A stretch of 64,000 nucleotides of DNA, taken from Maratus speciosus. Taxonomy: Eukaryota > Arthropoda > Arachnida > Araneae > Salticidae. The DNA is taken from positions 446,044,502 to 446,108,501 of the forward strand of contig OZ010794.1 in the NCBI GenBank assembly GCA_963932465.1. Direction: 5' to 3'. The translations under genes were made by a program, and so were the position numbers. This document shows positions 55,573 through 64,000 of the stretch, in pieces (positions within the stretch are counted from its first letter, which is position 1; every line of letters begins with the position of its first letter). The notes under the pieces were generated by a model. The model was given only the letters and a program-made list of their open reading frames with translations, was not told where the DNA came from and ran no database searches.

Positions 55573-56632
55573 TTAGGTAGATTTCGTAAGAAATACTACC
55601 TATTGCAGTCGTTACCATGGTGCGACTTTTGAAAAATTCCTTCATAACTTTTCATTATAGGACCCCAGGAACCCAAAACCACCCCCACCTAAAAAGTTTA
55701 TATATATATATATATGTATGTATGTACTAAATTTTGTCCGCACGATAAAAGTCGCAATTATGCACGGATCGTCTTCAAACTCGCCAACAACTTTGAGATG
55801 GCTAATATCTCGGCGGGGATTGAAAATGGGTAAAATCGGACCAAGGGAATGGAAATGGGGAGGGTTCAAAAATTTGAATACCATCTTAACATGATTCCGA
55901 TAAAATCAGCTCTTACACAACAATAACAGAAAAAAATAAATATTTTTCGTTATTGCAGTTGCCAACAATTAAAAAAAAACAATAAAATTCTCACCACAAC
56001 AATTGCTTTTCTTTTGCGAGAATTTCACGTGGAAAATTAAATAAAATAAATAGTTTGACGAATTGAAAACAAATTGAATATTACGTCATAAGTTTCCTAG
56101 AGCAAGATTTCCGCATGAAAACTCAAAATGTTTGTTTGTTTGTTTGTTTATTGACCCTCTGGGCCCGGTGAGCAGCTTTCTATTTCTGTATAGCTGTCAT
56201 AATCCACTACCTAGATAAACTACAAGAGACAAACTCAAAATGAAATAAATAGTTTGACGAATTAAAAAACAACAACAAAATATTGCGTCATATTGGAAGT
56301 AAAATGGACCTCAGCAGGTGAATATGTAACGTCATGTGAGTTTGAAGAAACGTATTAAAACATGATAAAAAACCGACTATGGAAATATTAACTTATTTAT
56401 CACTTTGAGGTTCTCTGAATTTGCTTTAGCTATTTTTTAAACCTATTCCATATGCATGCGTGTGTGTATTCGTGTATATTAGAATTTTCACAAAATGTTT
56501 AGCTCCCTAGAGCTCATTCTTAGTGGAGGAACTGGGTTTATCTCTAATCTTGATTTAAATTTTGTTGGTTAATTTAGTACTTAACTTCGAAATCTACCTC
56601 CGCCTGTAGGCCCGAGCCGGCAGGGATTTTTT
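55573..56632 (+). repeat. RepA copy 3 (complete)
   Basis: The most complete member: opening hairpin GGTAGATTTCGTAAGAAATA (55576 on), CCATGGTGCGACTTTTGAAAA, (TA)n at about 55698-55714, GCACGATAAAAGTCGCAATT, and tail CGAAATCTACCTCCGCC...GGCAGGGATTTTTTT. It carries a 100-bp insertion at 56131-56230. Its ends are weakly inverted (AGGTAGATTTCG / CGAAATCTACCT). Confidence 0.7.
56131..56230 (-). mobile_element. 100-bp retroposon tail with (CAAA)n and 12-bp TSD
   Basis: AAACTCAAAATG is duplicated perfectly at 56119-56130 and 56231-56242. The insert, read on the minus strand, ends AATAAA(CAAA)n. RepA copy 4 lacks it and shows the empty site. This fits the extreme 3' end of a 5'-truncated LINE or a SINE inserted by target-primed reverse transcription. 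Confidence 0.75.
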
Positions 56633-57255
56633 TAATTAACAGCAGTTTTTCATCAAGCAGCGAGTTTTAGCGAAATTTGACTGCACTACTATGTCAAAAA
56701 ACTGTTGAAAACTTGATACTTAATTCATCATTGTGCGTTTTGTATGTACTTAGAAAAAAGTTGACATCGGAAATTAAATATATATCAGCGGACCCGTGTA
56801 AGAGACACTTTAGTCTAATATTTTTTTAGAAATATCTAATATCTTTAGATGCAGGTTTAAACATTTAAGTAAAAATTAAGGATAACGATATCTGCAAACA
56901 GCATTAGTCAATCCAAAACGCCAGCTTATTTATTTTATCAAAGTTACAGTAAAGAATGATTAAAAATATCAAAAGTCACGCGCGGAAAAAAAAAATTAAC
57001 AATCTTATTTTAACTGCATTAAAGGATGATGTCATCGCATTGAGAAAAACATGGGACAAAGAAAAATAAATTAACTACAGAAAAATACAATTTAATCTAA
57101 TATAACAAAGCATAGCTTTTAGGCTAAAATTAAAATACCACTGCTACTGTCGATCGATGGTATCTATTCTTCTAAACATCAGTTTTTGCTACCCTAACTA
57201 TAAAATAAATTCACCCAGACAGATCACACTTCAGCTTTTATGTACTATTTATTTT
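56633..57255. other. No recognisable feature
   Basis: AT-rich spacer between RepA copies 3 and 4, without a supported gene. Confidence 0.45.
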
Positions 57256-57641
57256 TTAGGTAGATTTCATAGGAAATAGTACCTACTGCAGTTGCTACCA
57301 TGGTGCGACTTTTGAAAAATTCCTACATAACTTTTCATTATATGACCAAATATATTTCATTATATGGCACCAAAAAACACTCCACCTAAAAAGTTTATAT
57401 ATATATATGTGTGTACCAAATTTTGGTCGCACGATAAAAGTCGCAATTATGCACAAACTCGCCAAAAACATTGAGATGGCTAATATCTCGGCGGGGATTG
57501 CAAATGGGCAAAATCGACCCAAGGGGGTGGAAATGGGGGAGGGTTAAAAATTTTGAATATCGCATTAACATGATTCTGATAAAACCTTGCAGAAAAATGA
57601 CAGGAAAAAATAAACATTTTTCGTTTATATTGTTGCCCATC

Positions 57642-57676
<35 letters not shown>

Positions 57677-58199
57677 AATAAAGTTCTTACCGCAACAATT
57701 GCATTTCTATTGCAAGATTTCTCCGTGAAAAATGAAAATGAAATAAATAGTTTCACGAATTAAAAAAAAATAGTTAATATTACGTCATGACATTTCTATA
57801 GCAAGATTTCCACCTGAAAAATGAAAATGAAACAAATAGTTTGACGAATTTAAAAGAAAAAGTGAATATTACGTCATATTGGAAATATAGTGGAGGTCAG
57901 CAGGTGAATATGTAACGTCATGTGAGTTTGAAAAAACGTATTGAAACATGATAAAAACCCGACTATGGCAAAATCGACCCAAGGGGGCGGGGGGTTTAAA
58001 ATTTGGAATACCACCTGAACACGATTCTGATAAAACCAGCTCTTATAGAAAAATGAAATTAAAAACTCGTCAAAAGAGGCCAGATTAAATTGTTAAACTG
58101 TATTTATCTCTAACCTTGCTTCAGTTTTTGTTGGTGAAATTAGTGCTTAACTTAGAAATCTACCTCTGCCTGTAGGCCGAGCCGGCAGGGATTTTTTTA
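57256..58199 (+). repeat. RepA copy 4
   Basis: It has the same landmarks as copy 3, with a 15-base (TA)n at about 57398-57410 followed by TGTGTG, an A-run at 57645-57675, and the GAGCCGGCAGGGATTTTTTT tail near 58180-58197. Confidence 0.7.
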
Positions 58200-58339
58200 T
58201 AACCATTGCTTAGCATAATATAATGCGGTATTTTATTTCAGCGGCAAGATTGATTTACAATGATGATTTAATTTTTAATTATCTGTAATTTTTAATCAAA
58301 AACATGTCTTAACAAAATGTGAGTGTACTGTCTCAGAAT

Positions 58340-58947
58340 CCGGTTCAAAAATAATCTTTCAAATGATAGCTCTACTTCAAGAATTAATGCACGGAATTTT
58401 ATCAAACTTCAGATTCATTTAGTCCCTGATATGATTTGGTGAAGTTTATGTTTTGGTGTAAATCACCCAACAAGAGGCGCTGCCATGCTGTATTTTTCAT
58501 GATCATAACTCTATCTCAAAAACTAATGCACGCATTTTCATCAAACTTCAGATTCAGGTATACCTTGATAATTATTGGTGCTGATTGTGTTTTGATGCAT
58601 ATCGCCCAACAGCTAACGCTGCATTTTTCACGATTTCCTCAATAGCGCTATCTCAAGAACTATAATGCACGAATTTCCATCTAGTTTAGAATTCAGTTAG
58701 ATGTTGACGCAAATTGTTGCTGATTATGTTTTGTTGTTAATCGCCCAATAGTTGGCACTGCTAAGTTGCATTTTGTAGGATTTGCGCGATTTTACTGATA
58801 GTCATATCTCAAGAACTAATGAGCGGAATTTCATATTTTTAGAATCCTCATGATGGGTCATTTAATTTTGGTACTGTGATAGCGAATTCTGAAGTACTAA
58901 CATGTATGAAAAAGAAAAAAAGTTTTGGGATTGCCACACCCGACTAG
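58340..58947 (+). repeat. RepF minisatellite element, copy 1
   Basis: ~140-bp units share CTATCTCAAGAACTAATGCACG, CATCAAACTTCAGATTCAG, TTGGTGTAAATCGCCCAACAG and GGCGCTGCTATGCTGCATTTTTC. It ends TTGCCACACCCGACTAGT (CTAG 58944-58947). A second copy is at 61780-62614 with the same end. The CTAG|T end suggests a Helitron, but no terminal hairpin was seen. Confidence 0.6.
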
Positions 58948-59435
58948 TTTTATACTGTCATACAAATTTCCTTATTAAATAAATTAAAAAATAAGAGTTT
59001 TTCGTGTTTTGTTAGATTATACTTTTTCGTGGAAAAAACATCGATTATGAAACCTACGTTTAAAAAAAACTAAAATCGACTAGAAGACCATTTTTCAATA
59101 TCCTGTATTATTTTTTTTCATTGACTGCAAAATATTATCTGTCTGTGTAAGTCAAAAAGCAGTAACTAAAAATAGTTTTTTGAAAAATTGTTGTTCCAAA
59201 TGTAGATATTTTAAGTCCTGATCGATAAAATAATATGAACTTGTTCAAAGAACCGATAAATGACTTATGAAACAGAGATTTGTTTCAAGAGACTAGAGTA
59301 TTTCATTAGATAAAAAATAAAATACCAAAGCTACTTTTAACACTTTCCAACAAAGTTGAAAAGTATTTATAAATTAGGTTTGTCTGTCCGCCTGTCTCTC
59401 TGCCAACCTCTATCTATCGTAAATAGACTCGAATT
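58948..59435. other. Intergenic; shared short block with 63250
   Basis: No gene. TTGAAAAGT.TTTATAAAT..GGTTTGTCTGTC at about 59350-59395 resembles 63265-63310 and probably marks the left end of a dispersed repeat. Confidence 0.4.
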
Positions 59436-59660
59436 CTAACCCTTTAAGCGTCCTGCAGAATTTTACATTCATGTTTAGTAATTCATAAAATAGTAGTTAT
59501 GAAAAATATTGGCATGAGAATTTTTATTTGAAACTTTACATATTTATTTATCTTATTCACTTCAAAAAATTAGCTTTAATATCGATTTTGTGTTAAATAA
59601 GTCTTTGATTTCAAAAGTTACGTGATTGAAAATCCCGGTTATGACGTTTAAAGGGTTTAA
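59436..59660. mobile_element. TTAA-type MITE (piggyBac-like ends), 225 bp
   Basis: CTAACCCTTTAAGCGTC at the left and GACGTTTAAAGGGTTTAA at the right are inverted. The CCCTTT start next to TTAA (left copy mutated to CTAA) fits piggyBac-type miniature elements. The interior is non-coding. Confidence 0.55.
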
Positions 59661-59670
59661 TGCAATTGAT

Positions 59671-61293
59671 ACAGGGTGTCCAGCGAATAAGACCCTGATT
59701 TCAAAATTAAATATCTCAAAAACAAACATCAATAGAATTATGCGGTAAACGGTTTGTTTATTAGCTAAGCTGTAAAAATGTTATACAGAAGTTTCAAAAT
59801 TTAGTTACAAAAACTGTTAACAGATGGCGCTGTAATCGCAATACTTGTAAACTATGCTTCGAAGTCCAGAGCACTAGTGTCTCATTCCTAGATGGCTTCC
59901 TACGGAAGAACGAATATTGGGAAAGTGCACTTTTTCATTGGGGTGATGTGCAGAAGTAAAGACATCTGGTCACAGAATTATTGCATCAGCTTTAATTTTA
60001 GAAAATTTCAATTAATAGAATTTTCAATAAAAATTTTAGAAATCATTATATAAGAACTTATTGAAATATTTTATTAAATTCAATTTTAATGTCATATAAT
60101 TATTTAAATCAAAATGCATATATTTAGAAAAATAATTTTGTACTTTTTATTTATTTTTTTATATTTTTAAATCACGGCATAATATTTTGGTATCATTGTT
60201 TATACCTGAATTATTATAAATAAAAAAGTAATTTTGCACTTTTCATTTATTTTTAAATCACGGCATAATACTTTGGTTTTAGCGCAACACATATATATCT
60301 TTTCTTTGTAAAAAAAGTTTTAGAGACAGAAATTGTGCATTAAATTATTTCTTTTTTAATAGGAATTGATGATAACGTCAAAGCAAAAGTAATTTGGATG
60401 CTGCATTCCTTTCCAACACTTCGAATCCTATCGCTAGAAGCTGCAACATATTTCTGTGCTCAATGATGAAAAAAATGAAAACGAGTTTTTAAAATTAAAA
60501 TTATTTTTTTTAACTTAATTGAGTTTTTAAAAATAGAAACTTTGAATTTTTTCATTCAAACTATTCTCTATAATTTAAAAAAAAAATAATTTATGAATCA
60601 TTATTAAAAATGCTCAGTGATTTTTAAAACAGGGGTTTCTTTTAGCTTAATTAAATTTAAAACCAGAAACTTTGGATTTTTTTATTCAAACTTTTTTCAC
60701 AGTTTAAATAAACATTTAAAAGTAAATATTTCCATTTTTTTTTTAAATCCTCCTCTCCTTGGATTCGATTCCGCGATCTACCAATTAGGAGAGAAAAGAC
60801 ATACCACAGAGATACTGGCATCTGGACCGAAGTAGCTTATTACAGAATTTGAAACAAATCTCAATTTTGTCAGCACATGGCTCCGCTTCTGCACGTTGCC
60901 CAAATAAAATATTTTAATAATTTCTTATATAATGATTACTAAACTTTTTATTGAAAATTCTTTTAATTGAAATTCTCTAAAATTAAAGCTTTGACCAGAT
61001 GTCCCCTCTTCTGCACATCACCCCAACGAAAAAGTGGTCTTTTCCAATTTTCGTTCTTCCATAGGAAGCCATCTAATAATGAGACGCTAGGGCTCTCGAC
61101 TTCAAAACACAATTTATAGGCATTGCGATTACAGCGCCATCTGTTAGCGGTTTTTGCAACTAATTTTTGAAACTTCTGTATAATATTTTTACAGCTTAGT
61201 TGATAAACAAACCGTTGTCCGCATAATTCTATTGGTCTTTGTTTTTGAGATATTTAATTTTGAAATCAGGGTCTTATTCGCTGGACACCCTGT
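59671..61293. mobile_element. 1.6-kb element with ~400-bp inverted arms
   Basis: ACAGGGTGTCCAGCGAATAA... (59671-60071) pairs with the reverse complement of about 60900-61293. The centre holds two ~85-bp direct repeats (TTTAAATCACGGCATAATA, near 60168 and 60255). No transposase is visible. The flanks do not give a clean TA duplication. Confidence 0.7.
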
Positions 61294-61779
61294 GTATGGT
61301 AATGATGTTTACCGTGGTATGTTTGGTATTTAATATGAAGTATGTAGCATTTATAGTTCATTTACAGGGGAACTCAATAGAATTCCGTTACATTATGGTC
61401 GATGGGAAAACACCGTTTGCAGTGTATTTTAATTGCATTACGGTATTTTAAATGTATTGGAATTGATGTAAATCTCATGAATTTTACTACAAGATGATTA
61501 ATATAGAACAAGGCATTCATATAAATTTTTGTTAATTTACAGGGACACTCAAAATAAATATGAAAATGTGGCATATTTAGATGTTTAAAAAAATGAAGTA
61601 AAAGTTAAATTTAATTGTCTGCTGTTGGCGCCGTCAAAATGACATCAGCGTTACACTCGAACAACAATTTTACTTTCTTCTATCTTTACAAGAAAAAAGT
61701 ATTGGATTCGTGAAAATTTTCGACTTTCGGTTTTCGACGGATTTACACGTTTTAGGGGTCAGAGATTCCGAAAAATGTA
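61294..61779. other. No recognisable gene
   Basis: AT-rich. TTTACAGGG.A(A/C)TCAA-type blocks near 61362 and 61540 form a short direct repeat. It leads into a GTCTGTCTGTGAG run at about 61793-61840. Confidence 0.4.
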
Positions 61780-62614
61780 CTTTTACAAAATGTCTGTCTG
61801 TGAGTCTGTGAGTCTATCTGTCTGTCGGTCTGTATAGGTGACACAAATATTGTGGGCGCTCTATCTCAAGAACTAATCTGCGGAATTTAATAAAAAATAT
61901 ATTCAGTTAGTCCCTGATATAAATTGGTGCCGATTAGTTTTTGGTGTAAATCGCTCAACAGGTGGCACTGCTATGCAATATTTTTCCCGATTTCCATAAT
62001 AGCTCAATCTCCAGAACTAATGAACGGATTTTTATCAAACTTCAGATTCAGTTAGTTCTTGACATGAATTCATGTTTTATATATTTTGGTGTACATCGCT
62101 CAACAGGTGACGCTGCTATGCTGCATTTTTTGTAATTTCCACAATAGCTCTATCTCAAGAAATAATGCTTGGATTTTCAACAAATTTCACATCCAGATGT
62201 ACCTTGATATGAATTAGTGCTGTTTATGCTTTGGTGCAAATCGCTCAACAGGTGGCGCTGCTATGCTGCATTTTTCAGAATTTCCACCATAGCTACCTCA
62301 AAAACTAATGAATGAATTTTCATCAAACTTTAGATTCAGGTATACCTTGATATCAATTAGTGCTGTTTATGTTTTGGTGTAAATCACTCAACAGGTGGCG
62401 CTGCTATGCTACATTTTTCAGTATTTCCGCTATACCTCTATCCCAAGAAGTAATGCACGAATTTATGTATATAAAATATATGATGTATATGATGCTAAGT
62501 ATATGATGCATTAAGTATATGATGCTAAATTGATGTAATTTCTTGTACTATTTAAATGATTTAATTGACGTGATTTATATAGAAGAAAGTTTTGTGATGG
62601 CCACAACATACTAG
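61780..62614 (+). repeat. RepF minisatellite element, copy 2
   Basis: The unit landmark CAACAGGTGGCGCTGCTATG falls near 61965, 62102, 62246 and 62391 (about 137-145 bp apart). It ends GGCCACAACATACTAGT (CTAG 62611-62614), as in copy 1 (58340-58947). Confidence 0.65.
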
Positions 62615-64000
62615 TTTCTTTATGATATGGATAGTAGATTTTCATGCGCAAGTATTTTTCTTCAGTCTTCTTTCTTTCTCATTTTCTTCAAGTGTTTTTC
62701 CTTTTTTTAAGCTATAAGATCCGAGTTTCCGCTTATTTTCAAATTCTAAATCAGTGCGTTTCTTTTCTTTTCTTTCTCTCTTTTTTTTATAAGAGAAAAA
62801 AAATCCAAAATAACTCAGTAAGAAGTTTGGGAATTTATTTTTTCCTTTCTCATCGACAGAATTTCAGAAAGTGTCATTTTCCACTCTGAGAGAATGACAG
62901 TTCGTAACTAAGATTTAAAATTCCTGTACCTTTATAAATCATTCCTATTGATATATTTAGAAAATATCGAGTTGCCGATATCTGCTTATTTCAAGTCCGA
63001 TCTCACTTCATTTTATTGAAGTATCATTTTTAATAAGGTTATGAATTTTTTTTTCATATAATTTTAAAACCTCAAAAATTAATCTAGATGTCAGGCATAT
63101 TTTTGAAAGTGACATGAACGCATTATTATATGTATATCCATTGCATAAGAAACGATAGATACACCCGATTTTATTTCCTGTTTTTCAAGAAAAAAATATA
63201 TAACTAAGTGTTATTAGGCTCACAATAACAACTTATTTTCGAATACGAATGCATTTTTAACATTTTCCACATAGTTGAAAAGTGTTTATGTATCCGGTTT
63301 GTCTGCTCGGTCAGGCCGTCTGGCTCTCTCGGTTCTCTAAATCTTGTAAATTAATCGCATTTCTAAAACCATCTGTAGCAACTTCATTCCTTAAGGCTGT
63401 TCTCAACCGCTCCGCTCAACAAGCGCAAAACGCTTCGACACATTTACAAATTTATTTTTCAAGGGAAAGATATAAAATTGGAAGGCCTGACTATGAAATC
63501 GATTTGGAATCGAGCTGTGTTTTCCATTTTTTGATCAATAAATTACCTATTGAGTTATAAGCGATTTTGATCACGTGACAAAGACATATTTCACCTTTTC
63601 TAGGGCGGATTTCCTTCTTTCGCGAGTAAATTCCGTTCAAAACGCCCACTTTGACAATATCTTCTGAAAGATCTCTTAAGTTTGGAAAAAAAAAACTGGA
63701 AAAAACAGCTCGACTACATAGTTTCTGAACAACAACACCTGCTAGTTTCATGCATTTCCGAAGAAAAAATTAAACTATGTCATAAAATTGCCCTTTTGGA
63801 TTTGAGAACAACCTTAAACATAAAAATATCCTATGAACATTTTTTGTCATATTTCCTCTTGTACTTTTTTAAATCATCATTTTTCGGGGTGGCGGTTTTC
63901 GGCATTTTACTGATTTAAGTGAATAGTTTGATCACATGTCTTAAATTTGTATTTTATTTATATTTTATTGTTTTATTTATTGATTGATGAATGTTTTAAT
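62615..64000. other. AT-rich end of window; no gene recognised
   Basis: Frames of 80-90 codons occur here (62644-62889, 63282-63560, 63682-63918) but have low complexity and no family motif. The block at about 63255-63310 recurs near 59340-59395, indicating dispersed repeat content. Confidence 0.4.

Noticed and set aside
63282..63918. Two 78-92-codon frames near the right edge
   Set aside because: Low-complexity content, no homology I recognise, and partly within dispersed repeat sequence.

Overview
This 64-kb window is AT-rich nuclear DNA from an invertebrate, most likely an arthropod and plausibly an arachnid. That placement rests on its repeats (abundant Penelope-like elements including a Naiad-type one, Helitrons starting TCTATACTAAT, copia and gypsy elements, Tc1/mariner-like foldbacks) and was not checked by any search. 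I see no rRNA, tRNA, CRISPR array or bacterial gene. The only candidate host sequence is one small exon-like segment (2655-2921, minus) with a weak resemblance to a linker-histone fold and an in-frame stop. Everything else I can interpret is mobile DNA or repeats, much of it nested.

Layout. 1-2644: 3' half of a decayed Ty3/gypsy element (RT end, RNase H, integrase) with its 3' LTR. 2655-2975: the exon-like segment. 4558-8717: a young, complete Penelope-like element (PLE) with an intact 777-aa RT/GIY-YIG protein, pseudo-LTRs, an inverted truncated copy, hammerhead-ribozyme-like motifs and an 11-bp target-site duplication. About 8985-10724: a ~146-bp minisatellite array ending in a Helitron-type hairpin plus CTAG. 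11118-19306: two copies of a repeat I call RepA, whose internal (TA)n tract has been invaded by foldback elements and by a Naiad-type PLE (13712-17284) that has its endonuclease before the RT and is broken by several frameshifts. 20778-22217: a 1.4-kb palindromic mariner-like foldback. 22901-23064: an orphan hammerhead-bearing PLE fragment. 23467-26546 and 39436-40567: oppositely oriented copies of a hairpin-ended element (RepE), one expanded by a long tandem array. 27004-27779 and 29490-30372: the same small Helitron in inverted orientation. 31421-32670: ~590-bp tandem duplication. 33643-38252: a hAT-like 4.6-kb insertion without a visible transposase, carrying one complete and one truncated Helitron. 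42755-53996: a Helitron with ~305-bp tandem units, split by a complete copia retrotransposon (43420-51851) with nearly identical LTRs. 54291-55332: another Helitron. 55573-58199: two more RepA copies, one with a 100-bp retroposon tail. 58340-64000: minisatellite elements, a TTAA-type miniature element and a 1.6-kb long-inverted-repeat element.

Nothing here forms an operon or pathway. The interest lies in element biology: a permuted-domain PLE beside a canonical one, ribozyme motifs in several copies, repeat-borne microsatellites serving as insertion sites, reconstructable empty sites, and a recent copia copy whose reading frame is broken at two places, one with a UGA-CUAG context. Coordinates of repeats without clear ends are approximate because they were read by eye.
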